Below are positions 11,749 to 23,240 of a DNA stretch of 64,000 nucleotides, piece by piece. The position numbers and the translations under genes are program-made. How positions within the stretch are numbered: the first letter of the stretch is position 1; each line of letters opens with the position of its first letter. The DNA is from Tyto alba (taxonomy: Eukaryota > Chordata > Aves > Strigiformes > Tytonidae), in NCBI RefSeq assembly GCF_018691265.1, contig NW_024881277.1, forward strand, positions 9,957,653 through 10,021,652, in the 5' to 3' direction. Under the pieces are notes generated by a model, which was not told the DNA's origin, did not search any database, and worked only from the letters and a program-made list of their open reading frames with translations.

Positions 11749-12297
11749 TTAGCTTTCCTGAGTGTGTGTGTGGGGGGGGGGGTTTGGAACAGTCCTCTCA
11801 GGCCTCTGATTTGGGGGGGACAGTGGAGGGGACAGCAGGAGAGGCAGTGGCGGAGGGGCACAGTCGGGGTCCAGAATGGTGGTGCCTTTAGGGGTCCTGG
11901 TGCAAACATTGGTGTCACTGGTGGGGGGTGTGGACACCATGATGTACTTCTGGACGCTGCCTGTGGTACTGGGGACCATGGGCTCCACTGCCACCAGTCT
12001 GACCATGGGCTGGACACTGGGGAGAGTGGTGGTGACAGGGGAGGTGGCAGTGGGTGCTGGGCTGGTGCTGGAGGTGATCACCTGTGGGAATTGGTGAATT
12101 TGGAAGGACATGGGGACAGTGTGGGACACAGGGCCACAGGGACTGGGGGGAATGGTGATGGGGATTGGGGGGATGGTGGGCTCAGGCAAGGTTGCTGTCA
12201 CAACAGGAACCCCCTGGACCACATCTGAGGAGATGATGTCCACATCTGAGCTGGCCTCGTGTGTGCTCTTCATGCCCACAGGGGTGTTCAGAGGCAC
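11749..12297 (-). CDS. Unidentified Ser/Thr/Pro-rich open frame
   Basis: An open frame of 182 codons on the minus strand. The middle part reads like the Ser/Thr/Pro/Val-rich transactivation region of a vertebrate transcription factor: short acidic [15 protein letters not shown] near residues 11-25, then many TTTLP, SPAPT and PPTSD segments and a QKYIMVS stretch near 114-120. There is no recognisable domain, no DNA-binding fold and no cysteine pattern. The C-terminal 50 residues (Pro-rich, then HTHTQES from a CA repeat) look like read-through. The opposite strand is also partly open, so chance in a GT-rich stretch is possible. It could be one exon, or an exon relic, of a gene I cannot name. 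Splice sites were not identified with confidence. Confidence 0.3.
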   Translation of the reverse strand: MPLNTPVGMKSTHEASSDVDIISSDVVQGVPVVTATLPEPTIPPIPITIPPSPCGPVSHTVPMSFQIHQFPQVITSSTSPAPTATSPVTTTLPSVQPMVRLVAVEPMVPSTTGSVQKYIMVSTPPTSDTNVCTRTPKGTTILDPDCAPPPLPLLLSPPLSPPNQRPERTVPNPPPHTHTQES

Positions 12298-12299
12298 GA

Positions 12300-13645
12300 G
12301 TCCTTCCCTTGCACACGCAGAGGCAGTGCACTGTCACAACTGTAGTGTCTCTCTGGCCTCCAGTTGCTGCTCCCAGAGGCTGGCAGGCACCTGAGCTTCG
12401 CAGTGTACCACCCTGCTCTGCACTCCTCTGAGGTGCCCTGAGGCATGAGGAATGGACACGGGGACCTCAGCTCAAGGAAGCACATCCCAGTGCTGCATTC
12501 TGGTGGGTTCCCAGGGGACAGTACGCTCAAGGTGAAGTGACTGTGAGACACTGTCTGTCCCACAGACATTCATGGGATCCCCGGGAATAGCTGAGGGCAT
12601 CTGTGCTCATTCAGGTTCATCTCCCCACGTGCACACAATTTGCATACTCACGACTCATCTGTACAATGCAAACATGGACTGCTGACCTGGTCACTCAGTG
12701 TCCCTCCATGGAGGGATAAACAACCTCTCTGAGCTGGGGTGAGAGGCCCGTGCTGGAAATGGTGGTTGTTCCTGACTGGTGTGTGACGATCACTCTGGGG
12801 CAGCTTTCCCCGGGTGTTCAGAGCACACGGGCAGAGGGCAGGTCCTGCCCTGATGGTCCTTCATGTCTCTCCCAGGAGAGGCCTGGCTGTGTGAGGACAC
12901 AGCTGTGTGCCCTGACCTTGCACACTCACACACTTCAGCGGTACAGCGGTGTTATCCCTTGCCCACCACTGCTGCACCCAGACATCTCAACCCCCTCCCA
13001 GCTCTCCCCACTCCCCAGCCTTCTCCCCAGCCGAGCAGAGCAGCCCAGTCTGGTCTGGCCCCGCAGAAAGGAGGAGATGGAGGTTACTGTCAGTGTCTCT
13101 CCTGCTGTCATGGCCTGGAGATCACCTGCTAGGAGCCTTCAGTCCCCCGGGCCAGCCCTGCTCCCCAGGACAGCACAGAGTCCTGGCCCTGGGACTCCTC
13201 AGGCAGCTCCCACTGCCCTCAGCTGGCACCCACAGCAAAGAATTTCTCTTTTCATGTCTCCCTTCCATGCACACAGTGTCCTGCTCTTCTCCCAGGACAT
13301 CCCACCTCTCCACAGGACCTTTCCTCAAGGTGGGCACATCTGTGCTGGCCTGGACAGCCAGTTCTGCACCCGCTTTCCATACTCTCCACAGCCCCTGAGC
13401 TGCTGATGCTGCTCTGAGGAACAAGTGGGCTTGCCTGGGGCCCCAGGATGATTTTACAGTGCTGTGCTGGTCAGGCTGGGAGGCAGACCCAGCTCAGGGA
13501 CATCACTGCCACCGACTGCCTCCCACAGAAGCTCTTATGTGGCCATGGAGGGTGCTCAGAGGTACCCTGCCTTATTTCCCACACCACAAGATGTGTTTGG
13601 ATGCTGCACTGGATTCAGGCTACAAGAGTCCACTGATGGTGGAAC
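12300..13645. other. No gene recognised
   Basis: GC-rich intergenic DNA between the Ser/Thr-rich frame and the second duplication copy. Several frames are open by composition only, and none shows a recognisable domain. Confidence 0.4.
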
Positions 13646-14523
13646 AAATCACTCACCAGGCTCCTTTCCCTGTGCCTGCTGTGTCCCTTGGGGGTGCAGA
13701 GCCCTCACTCAGCACTTCACACCCAGATTTAGCACTTTATACCTGGGTCCCTCCACCCTGGACATGTTTGTGTTCAGTGGGCTCCACTCACTGCTGACCT
13801 CCTGGCACACGCTGATCCTGCAGATCACCTAGATCACCTGCACTCTGCTGGCAGTTCCAGACTCCTTCCAGAAAAAAATTCACCTGCCATCAGTCCTATC
13901 ACATGCTGTAGAGCTCCAGGGAGTTTAACTGGAGATCATTCACCATCTGTGTGGGTGCTGTCCAACAAGTAACACCTGAGCCATTACTCAGTCCCTGCAA
14001 GACCATACTGGGAGCCATCCCACTGAGCCCATGGGGAAACAAGCAGAGAAACAGTCCGCTTTGGAGTCTATTCCTTGGGCATCTTGGAAAAATCCCTAAG
14101 CGTTTGGGCACTGCCTTGAGGAGATCCCCTTTCGTGATGGAGATGCTGTTAGAGAGGCCAGCTCTGTCACAGATCTGCTGTGCAGGGACTCTGTATGCAG
14201 GAGCTGACGCAGCAGCACCAGAGAAGGTCTTGGAAAAAAAGCCTCAGACAAAAAAGTCACTGCAGGGTCCTTTTCAGTATTTAAATGCAGAGGGTGTGGA
14301 AATTCATTTACACTGTCTCTGGGTCAAACCGGACAGATAGATAATGAAATTGAAATAGTAAGAATAGTGAAAACACTTTATGGACAACTTAGAAGTGAAA
14401 AAAAAAAAAAAAAATCAACAATAACATCAACAACTACAAAATATATAAAAGACAGGAAGACAGGTTGAGACTGTAATGAGTTATATTAAAAGTGATATGG
14501 AGAAGATGGGCAGTATATTGCTT

Positions 14524-15450
14524 CTAAAAAAAACATCTGGTCATCAGTTTCTGAACTGCATCCTTGAGGTTCTGGTTCCTTATGCTGTAAATGAGGGGGT
14601 TCAATGCAGGAGGAACCACTGAGTACAGAACAGCCACCACCAGGTCCTGGAGTGGAGAGGAGATAGAGGGGGGCTTCAGGTAGGCAAAAAATGAAGTGCT
14701 GATAAACAGGGAGACCACGGCCAGGTGAGGGAGGCACGTGGAAAAGGCTTTGTGCCGTCCCTGCTCAGAGGGGATCCTCAGCGCGGCCCTGAAGATCTGC
14801 ACATAAGACAGCACAATGAAAACAAAACAAGCAAAGAATAAACAGGCACTAACCACAATAAGCACAACTTCCCTGAGGTAGGTGCCTGAGCAAGAGAGCT
14901 TGAGGATCTGGGGAACTTCACAGAAGAACTGGTTCACCACATTGCCATGGCAGAGTGGTAGAGAAAATGTGTTGGCAGTGTGCAGTGTGGCATAGAGGAA
15001 CCCAGTGCCCCAGGCAGCTGCTGCCATGTGGACACAAGCTCTGCTGCCCAGGAGGGTCCCGTAGTGCAGGGGTTGGAAGATGGCAACGTAGCGGTCATAG
15101 GCCATGATGGTGAGGAGAGAAAACTCTGCTGTAATCAAGAAGAGAAGCAGAAACACTTGCGCGGTACATCCTGCATAGGAAATGGCCGTGGTGTTCCAGA
15201 GCAAATTGGTCATGGCTTTAGGGAAAGTGGTGGAGGTGGAGCCCAGGTCGAGCAGGGAGAGGTTGAGGAGGAAGAAGTACATGGGGGTGTGGAGGTGGTG
15301 GTCGCAGGCGATGGCGGTGATGATGAGGCCGTTGCCCAGGAGGGCAGCCAGGTAGATGCCCAGGAAGAGCCAGAAGTGCAGGAGCTGCAGCTCCCGTCTG
15401 TCTGCGAATGCCAGGAGGAGGAACTGGGTGATGGAGCTGCTGTTGGACAT
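14524..15450 (-). CDS. Olfactory receptor, OR14-like (family A GPCR)
   Basis: A 308-residue single-exon odorant receptor, full length with seven membrane segments and no frame break. The start is the Met of MSNSSSIT at 15450, in line with the paralogues. An upstream in-frame Met at 15657 would add 69 residues of non-receptor sequence and is rejected. GNGLI, PMYFF, the Cys pair, SYVQIF, KAFSTC and NPLIYS are present. One oddity: the motif after TM3 reads MAYDRYVAIF, so the usual Cys at the end of MAYDRYVAIC is Phe. TM3 (VFLLLFLITAEFS) and TM5 (VVLIVVSACLFFACF) differ from the neighbour at 5315-6274, while most of the rest is near identical. This is the copy-B gene of the direct duplication. 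Ligand unknown. Confidence 0.93.
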   Translation of the reverse strand: MSNSSSITQFLLLAFADRRELQLLHFWLFLGIYLAALLGNGLIITAIACDHHLHTPMYFFLLNLSLLDLGSTSTTFPKAMTNLLWNTTAISYAGCTAQVFLLLFLITAEFSLLTIMAYDRYVAIFQPLHYGTLLGSRACVHMAAAAWGTGFLYATLHTANTFSLPLCHGNVVNQFFCEVPQILKLSCSGTYLREVVLIVVSACLFFACFVFIVLSYVQIFRAALRIPSEQGRHKAFSTCLPHLAVVSLFISTSFFAYLKPPSISSPLQDLVVAVLYSVVPPALNPLIYSIRNQNLKDAVQKLMTRCFF

Positions 15451-17046
15451 CAGCTGGTTCTTGACATGGGCACAGTGGCCTAAGAAGGAAAAGATGGGAC
15501 AATTGTGACAGACTGCACGCAAAGCCACTGTATTTCTCAACAAAATCCCTCCCCCCAACTCCCAATCACAACACATTTCCTTTGTTTTCTCTGAGGAGCA
15601 GGACCTCTGCCCATGTGCTGCCAAGGAGCCAGCTCTGCCCTGCTGCCGTGAGGACATGGGAGCTGGTTCTTGTCTCCTCCAGTGTTCACAAGGGATGTCA
15701 GATGCAATTCACTCTTAATAGAGATGTTCAATATCTGCACTTATGACTCCCAAGAGAGTGGGATGCAGAAGAGAGGTTTATCATGTGTTATGATAACTTT
15801 CTCTGTGTCTTTTATTTTCCACCGTCATCACATCTGGTGAGTACTACTTCTAGGGGTAGAAATCCTCAACTTTATGACTGAAAGTGTGGAGTCTTAAGAC
15901 AAGACAGGCAAAAGGGCTCAGCTGTCTCTTGCTCAGTGCAGAGTCAGGAGAGCAGCAGTATCAATCAAGCTTGTTCCCAGCTGCCCTGTGCTTTCATTTC
16001 TGCTATCTGGAGGATGACTGCACACAAAAATTACTCTCAAAAAAAAAAAAAAAAAAATGTAACTGGACTCTAATGAAAGCAGGGGAGTCTTGTTTCTCTT
16101 ATCCGCAGGGAAAGGTCTGAAAAATCTTTTTACCACCACAGAGGTGCAGTTGTGAGGGAGAGGGCAGGACATGGCCCCTGTCAGAGAGAAGCAAAGGAAT
16201 CTGCGAGGAGACTGACAACCCCCAAGGGATGGCTCAGCACTCCCTGGGATCCTGCTTGGAGCTCTATTTGCCAGGAACTGTTTCTCTGTCCCCACATCTC
16301 CTCCCTGTCCCTGCTCACGGATCCCATCCCACCCACCATGTCCTCAGCTCTGCCCAGAATACACCTCCTGGCAGCAGGACACTGACCAGGGGGATCTCTG
16401 TGCTGGCAAGTCTTGAAGAGAATTTCAGATAAACCCTGAAGAGACCACAAAGGTGATGTTAATGCTTTCTGTAGGCTGAGGTGGGTGAAGGGACTTTAGC
16501 AGGTTTCCTGATAAACCCATTCCTCACTCACTGTAATGCTGTAGGAGTGTTTGTCTCTTGTGCAAACCTGAACAGATCCATGACCATATCCACCTACCAT
16601 CACAGCCGGGGAGTGAAAGCACCAATCCTGGTAAGTTCCTTTACTGCCTGGTAGCACCCCGCCTTGATGTCCTTCTTGAAAAGTGCCCTGTGAAATGTCC
16701 CAGGGGCGATGTGGAGCTGCAATCAGCCCTGACCCATGCAGCAGCCTCTCGATAGCAGAACAATCCTGCCCCGCCGTAGAGTGGCTTGCTCCTTACCCCA
16801 CAGCTTCTCCCCACAGCGCTGTGAGGAGCTCCCTGGGCAGGCTGAGTGCTGACCCTGGCAGGCGGCAGAGTCCCTGCCCCAGCACACAGCCCCCTGGGGT
16901 GCAGGGACCCTGCTGGGAAGGACAGCCCTGGGCACCCCTGCCTGCACACCCGGCTGCACACCCCTGCAGCCGGCCCCGCCAGAAGGCAGCCCTCATGCCC
17001 TCGCCCTCACAGGGGGCACCAGGGAAGCCCTGCTTGGGAGCAGCTA

Positions 17047-17080
17047 CTCCTCCTCCTCCTCCTCCTCCTCCTCCTCCTCT
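17047..17080. repeat. (TCC)n microsatellite
   Basis: About eleven TCC units on the plus strand, present in duplication copy B and absent from copy A, so it expanded after the duplication. Confidence 0.95.
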
Positions 17081-17659
17081 AGGCAGGAGGCAGATTCCTG
17101 GTGGGTCTGCCGCCTTCCCCAGATCCCTCCCTGAGCTGCAGCTGCATTGCCCTGCACCCCCAGACTTACTGTGGCCAGGGCCCTGATGCTTTCTCCTCCT
17201 CGGACCTCTCAGCATCCTCCCAGCCCAGGCTGCCTTGAAGCTGTGTGTGCCTCGCTGCTCTGCCCTGGGTGCCTGCAGGCAGTGCCCTCAGCCCTTCTGC
17301 ACTTTGCAGAGGAGCTGCTCCTGAGCAGAGCTGTCTCTCTGCAGCGCTGCCCACTTGCCAGGAGCTCCCTCCGGCCCAGGAGCCCGGCCCAGCTCAGCAC
17401 CACAGCAACAGCCCAAGGCACTTTAATGACCCCTCAGGAGGGTTTGGTGCCAACTCCATGAACCTCAGGCACAGAGAAGCTGAAGAAACCTCTGAAGAAG
17501 TCAATGTTATATTCCAACTCCAAAGTTTCCTGCACTGTTAATATCTCCCACTGAGAGACACTGTTGACAAAGCCTCCTCAGGGTCCTGTTAGAGCAGAAT
17601 TCTGGAGGCAGTGATGACAAGTCAAAAACTAAAAGGGAAAGGTGGCTCTGATGCTGAGT

Positions 17660-18560
17660 AAACCTGAATGTGTTGTATTAAGCCAAAGTTCCAAGCCCTA
17701 GGCCCATTAAATAAATGGCCAAGCCATGACCCCCAGCCCCTGGGAAGGGAGATCCTGTCCCTCCCACATTCCTCAGGGCTCTTCCTGGGGTAGGGGCTAT
17801 GGAGATGTGCACCTCCCAGGCTCCTGAGGATGCACAAGGAGGCCATGAGGCCCCCGTGCTGCAAGGGACTGTGCCTCCTCACAGGCATCAGTGGCAGAGA
17901 AAACAGCCATAGCCAAAATGATGATGGGGTTGACTTTACTGGGGGCTTTCAACTTTCCCACAGCCCTCTGTCATCTCCACCACAGGCTGTCCGATGTGGT
18001 TGCATGCCCTGGGCCTTTTCCCCTGCAGGCTGTCCTCATCCCCCCAGTTTTGTCCCCTGGAGAATGCCAGGGGAGAAATTACCTGTCCTCATCTCCCCCA
18101 GCCTTACAGCCATGAGGCCCCAGTGCTGTAAGGATTAGGTGTCTCCTGGTAGGCCTGCAGTTGATTTCTTGAAGGCTGGGGACATCCACCGTGCTTACCA
18201 GCCTTGCTCTCACTTGACCATCTTCCTACCCTTACTGATATCTCTCCATCCTCACGGGCTGTTGGTTGGAATGCAAAGCTTTGGCTAATCCAGACTCTTT
18301 CTGGGTGGCCTATTGTACTGCACTTGGAGGGATGCTTCATGTAGCTCAACGTAACACAAAATCCTCATGTCCAGTCTCAACTTCCAAAGCTTCACTTTGT
18401 GCCATTCTTTCTTTCTTATGTTGTTTCTCGATTTAGAGAAAAACCTCCACCATCTCTGAAACCACACTTCAACCCATGTCAGGATAGTCTGGGTGGCCAT
18501 GCTCATCCTAGTGCAGACCTGTATGCAGGTGGCCTTGTTTGTGGCCAGCATGCACCGCTG
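17660..18560 (-). repeat. Dispersed 1-kb unit, inverted copy
   Basis: Read on the minus strand this resembles the units at 33800-34480 and 52480-53210. The landmark is a CCAGGAAGAGCCCTGAG stretch followed by GGGACAGGATCTCCCTTCC (here at 17740-17790), with a GTTGAGACTGGACATGAGGA stretch near 18365-18385. The start of the unit has CR1-like character. No coding content was found. Confidence 0.6.
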
Positions 18561-19040
18561 TCTTGTATGGTGTCCTCATAGTGCCCAGGCCCATCTCCTC
18601 AGAGTCCCTGATCAGCTACTCAGGTCCAAGCCTGTCCTGATAAATGAGGAGATTATTCTTCCTCTTAATGCAGGACTGGACACTTCTCCTTGTAAACTTC
18701 AAGAGGTTTATGTTGGCCGGAATCCCAGAGTTTCTCAGGTTTCCCTGGGCTGAAGCTCCACTTGGTCAGCTGTTAGTGCCTCTGTGCAGATAGCTCACCT
18801 TGATGGTGGTGGTGTCTCTCACGTAATAACAGCCTGAGGAGCTGCAGGGCTCTACAGCCCCAGGTAGGAATTACCATCAACACAATCTTCAAAACAGCAA
18901 ATGAGATCACAAAACAAGCAAAGTCAGGGTCAGTGGAGAAAGGGTAAATGAGGGTTGGGCTATTTGTATGTTAGACCGTGTTAGTGGAAAATATATACCT
19001 GTAGAGAGATTGAAACAATAAGGAACTCTCCAGAAGCTGG
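18560..19040. other. No gene recognised
   Basis: Intergenic DNA without a recognisable repeat or open frame of interest. Confidence 0.4.
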
Positions 19041-19960
19041 TTTTAGGTCCTCCAGCTGTCTGGGACCTGGATCCAGAATTCCCTCATCCCCCCAGTTCCT
19101 CCACACACAGACAAGCACATGTACACACAAATGTCTCTCTCCAGCACAGCATCACAGAACCGCTGAGCCTGGAATGCAGTCAGCTTCCACCTCCTCTGTC
19201 CTTCCTCTTCATGCTTGGTTTCTGTCAGGAGCTCCTTTTTCATCCATGCCATCCTCCTGACACCTTTTCTTGACTTTCAGCATGTCTGTGTGGACTGTTC
19301 TGGAGTGAAAAGAGGAGATCATTAACCATCAAACAGCTCTCTGCACCCTTTCCTCTTCAGGGCTGTATCCCATGGGATTCTTCCAAGCAGGTCCTTCAGC
19401 AGGTCAAAGCCTGCTCTCCTGACGTCCTGCCCCTTGCTTTCTTCCCTTCTCTCAGCATGCTACACTCTACTTTCTCACCCTTGATTGTTACAGCCCCGAG
19501 CAGCTCTTCCTAGTTTGCAAGTATCAAGTCCTGCTGCAGGGCCCCTCACCTCACTGTCTCCTCAGTCACCCTTGTCAGGAAGATGTCACCAGTGAGCTCC
19601 AAAATCCTCCTGGGTGGCTTGCACCTCTTCAGCAGAGGCAACTGGGACAGTTTCAGCCTGCCATGAGGTCCAGGGCCTGCAGACATGAAGCTCCTTCCAA
19701 TTGTCTGAAGAAGGCCTCATCTACCTGATCAAGAGGTCTGGAGCAGAAATCCACCCATCCTCCCACAGTGCTGCCCATGTTGTTCTGCCCTCTGATCCTG
19801 GCCTATCAGCTCTCAGCTAAGTCATCGTCAGTCCCCAGGCAGAGCTCCATGCATTCCTGATGCTCTCTTACATAAAGGACAACCTCCCCTCCAGATCCAG
19901 ACCTGTGGCCTTATCAATACCTGACTGCAAGACCCCAAATTTTCTCCAGGTGGTGCTTTG
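19040..19960 (-). mobile_element. CR1 LINE fragment
   Basis: The plus strand is the complement of CR1: CCCATGGGATTCTTCCAAGCAGGTCC, a stretch usual for CR1 antisense, is followed by CAAAGCCTGCTCTCCTGACGTCC. Further on are CCTGATCAAGAGGTCTG and CCCAGGCAGAGCTCCATGCA. The copy is diverged, with no intact ORF2. Confidence 0.7.
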
Positions 19961-21480
19961 GGCCCCTTTCTCCCTCAAGCAAACAACTCACAGAACATCT
20001 GGCCTCACCAGGGTCTAGTCCAGACGTAGGGTCTCTAAATACATGGCTCCCAAGACTCTCCTACTTGCTGGTTAATCTGGTTTGATGTGCACTATTGGTT
20101 CCACCCACTGACATACCCACCAACATGACACATGCACACAGCCTGATCTCTCCAGTTGCTGGCCCACCCGGTGCATGAGCCCCTTTGACTCATGCTTCCC
20201 ATTCCAGGGATGGGCCCTTGGACCTCTATCCGTACCAAGAGCAGACATCTCCTCACCCCAGAAAGTTGTGGAGGATGGAATTTCATAAGAATACAGGACA
20301 GACTTTCAGTTGCATGGTGTGCCTAAACCAGTATACTGACCAGCCACGCGTGACCAGCTCCTTTCATCCCCTTTTCCCCCTTTTTCCGATGCTTCTTTCT
20401 CCCCAAACCACCTTGGTCCTTCCCTTTCCCTGCCTTTGGTTCTTTCCTAGGCATGCCACAGCAAGCCTGGCACAATCCCCAGTGCTCTCTCCAGCATCCC
20501 ATAAGGACTCTCAGACCCACAGAGGCAGAAACCCCCACCCTCAGTCGGCAAGGTCACCCTGGGAGGCTCCTCCGTTTGACCCACTTGTTAAATGTCACAC
20601 CCAGATATTTTGGACCTCTCTGTGAACGAGTATTTTTCACTTTGGGTTTTAAATTGTTTCTCTGAAAACTGGGTGATTCTGGTCCTAAGAAATGGAAATT
20701 ATTTTTGTTTGTGGAAGTTCTACAGATTAGGTCAGATAAAAATGTCCATGGATGTTATATGTGAAAAGGAGCACAGTTTGTCTGACCATGACCAAGTCCT
20801 GATGACATCGACTCCACGAGGCATTTACTGGCACTGATCACACATGACAAGGACCATAACATGCATCTATCCCAATTACTTGGTAAATCCTCTTCAGTCC
20901 CGTCCACCTCTGTTTCTGTGTTCCCTCCCTCAAAGTCTTTGTCATGTACACAAGACAAAGTGCAAAAGATTTTAAAGAGTTGGAAGTGCAAGACAGGCTG
21001 ACAATAACCATTTTTCAGTGGTTAAAACACACTGAATATGTCAAGCAGCAGTCATACCCTGAGATTAAAGACACCCTGGAGTATTTGAGGGCACATCATA
21101 GGAAGGATGACCAGGCACCTGTATTGGGCTTACGTGGCAAGGTTTTTTGGTAGCGGCGGGGAGAGGGGCATGCAGGGGTGACTTCTGTGAGAAGATGCCA
21201 AAAGCAGCTCCATCATGTCAGATGTGGGGTGCATGGGGTGAGCTGAGTCCTGCTTGAGCCCAAGGGCTTCCAGCTCTGGATGAGATGCCCACATTGCCTC
21301 AGCTGTATTCCTGCCCTGCACAGGGGAAACAAATTCCTTCTTTATCCCTCCCTATGCATCCTTTTTTTGTTTTCGGACAGAAAAATTCCATTTTCCAGAC
21401 AGACGCATTGACAGCTTTATCAGGCCAGACCATGCTGTAATCAGTCTCTCTCCACTTTTGGGAGAGGTACATTGGTGATT
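19960..21480. other. No gene recognised
   Basis: Intergenic DNA. No coding frame, RNA gene or transposon was recognised. Confidence 0.4.
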
Positions 21481-21484
21481 ACTT

Positions 21485-22610
21485 CAGCTGACTTCAGACA
21501 ACATTCCGCAGGGGTGGCCCCGATGCCTTTCGGGAGCTGTCAGCCCTCGAGCACCAGGGATCTCTCGAGGGACAGCAGCGGGGTAGAGAAAGTGGTGCCT
21601 TGGGATGGGCCGGGCTCCGGGGGCAAGAGGAGCTGATGGCAAGCGGGAAGCACTGGAGAGAGACAGCTCTTCCCGGGAGCAGCATCTCTGCGGAGCACGG
21701 CAGGGCTGAGGGCACTGCCCACGGGTGACAAGGGGAGAGGAGAGAAGTGAGAGGGATGTAAGACAGTGTGCAGTGGGAAGATGCTGAGAGTTCACTGGGG
21801 GACAAATCATCACAGCTCCTAACACTGTAAGTCTCTGGCTGCAGGTGGGAACTGGTAGAGTCTCTGGGAGGGTCCTTCTAGAGCTGGCACATGCCAGGGC
21901 TGATGCTCTCTGGAGCAGTGATTATCTGCCGAACAGCTGGGGGGACGGGGCATGTCATCTCCCTTTTCCTGGGCACGGCTGCAGGAGCGTGAAGCTGGGT
22001 GTGCAGCCAGGGGCACCCCGGGCTGTCCTTCATCACAATCACCCCTGGTAGGGCAGGGTCATTGTGCTGCTGAGGGGGTGAGGCGTGGGTCAGGGCTGCC
22101 CACAGCTCCTGCTGACAGCCTGGACAGCTCTAGGGGGGAAACTTGCAAGAGAGAAAAAAGGGAGGCTTCACCTGCAAGGGAAGGAGCCTGTGCTTTCAGT
22201 TTGCTACTCTGGGTTGGCTGGGTGAGCATTGAGAGATGGGAATGACTCTCACTGGTTTGGAGAAGGTACTGACAATGCAGATCTGTTTCACTGAGAGGTG
22301 AATGAGTCTGGGAGCATCAGAGCAATCCCCCACAGCTTACAGATCACCACCACCACCAGCAACAGGCTTGGCAGGTTTTCTCTGCCATTCCTACCTGAAT
22401 TTTGAAGCACAGAGAAGGTCCTGGGCAGTGCCCTGCCCCAGGAGGTGTCTGCAGGGCAGAGCTGAGTACCCAACAGCTGGGATGGGGTCTGTGCGTGCAG
22501 GAGATGGGAACCAAGAAACCAGGCTGCCAGCAGGCACAGCTCCAGGCAGCAGAGACGTGGGCAGGGAGTGAGATTTTTATCAGAAATCCTGTTTCAGGGG
22601 ATCTACTAGC
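21485..22610 (+). repeat. OR-upstream module in inverted orientation (5' of third OR)
   Basis: This block is the reverse complement of the upstream DNA of the first two receptors. Its 21600-22050 part pairs with 8300-7800, and its 22470-22570 part (GATGGGGTCTGTGCG... then GAGATGGGAACCAAGAAA) pairs with 7260-7150 and 16385-16275. The receptor it precedes is on the plus strand, so the module keeps the same orientation relative to its gene. A later LTR insertion at 22651 has pushed it further from the gene. Confidence 0.7.
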
Positions 22611-22650
22611 AGCTCCAGTGATCCCCTGCAACACAGGTCCCTTCCCCTGA

Positions 22651-23240
22651 TGTTGGAAAATGGGTGAAAAAAAAACAGTTTAGGGTAGCATAAGAACTTA
22701 AGCAATCAGCCAAACACCTGCAACACGTTGTCTGTCGCACAGAGGTCCGTGAGCTAGGCAACTGTGATAAACACCTCGTGGGGAATGTCTAAATGGAGAG
22801 GCTCTGTGTGTAAATTGGCAGACTCCTAATGAGAAGCCCTTGTCCTTGGAGATTAAGATGCTCTGAAAAAGAATGAACTAGATGAAGCTAGGTTGGAGAT
22901 AAGAAGTGCATACATAAACCAATGAAGTCCAATTCCAATATATAGGAAATGTTCAAGAAGGGCTCCTCTCCAAACACCACCAGAGACCGCTAGAGACCAC
23001 CAATGACCCCCATGGAAGCCCCTCGGGGACATAAACTGCATGCCTAATAACTATGTATATAAAATAATGAGTTTTAGGAAATTTGATGAATATGTATGTA
23101 ACACAGGGATATAAGCTACTGTAATGTAGGGTGGATATATCAGATGGAATGATTCCCTCATGTCCCCAACCACATAAAGTAATGCCTGCTCGTTAATGCT
23201 AAACCCAGCACTAAGGAGTTTTAATTCCTGATTTCTGTCA
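22651..23240 (+). mobile_element. Solo LTR with 6-bp target-site duplication
   Basis: About 590 bases starting TGTTGGAAAATGGGTG and ending in TTTCTGTCA. A TATA-like TATAAGCTAC lies at 23111-23120 and a CATAAAGTAATG polyA-like signal near 23174. The flanks CCCTGA (22645-22650) and CACTGA (23241-23246) match at five of six bases, a duplication length usual for alpha/beta-like ERVs. No internal region is attached. It sits between the upstream module and the third OR gene. Confidence 0.7.

Larger units (their letters stand above)
13650..17450. repeat. Segmental duplication, copy B (contains the second OR gene)
   Basis: Collinear with copy A at 4558-8345, in the same orientation and about 9.1 kb away. 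Relative to copy A it has a (TCC)n expansion at 17047-17080, A-runs at 14399-14414 and 16038-16057, and small indels. The 16800-16990 block is nearly the same as 7670-7850. Confidence 0.8.

Noticed and set aside
14524..15657. 377-residue version of the second OR
   Set aside because: The extra 69 N-terminal residues do not resemble receptor sequence, and the Met of MSNSSSIT is shared with the other three genes.
17047..17080. Possible coding poly-Leu or poly-Pro
   Set aside because: A simple (TCC)n microsatellite absent from the paralogous copy.
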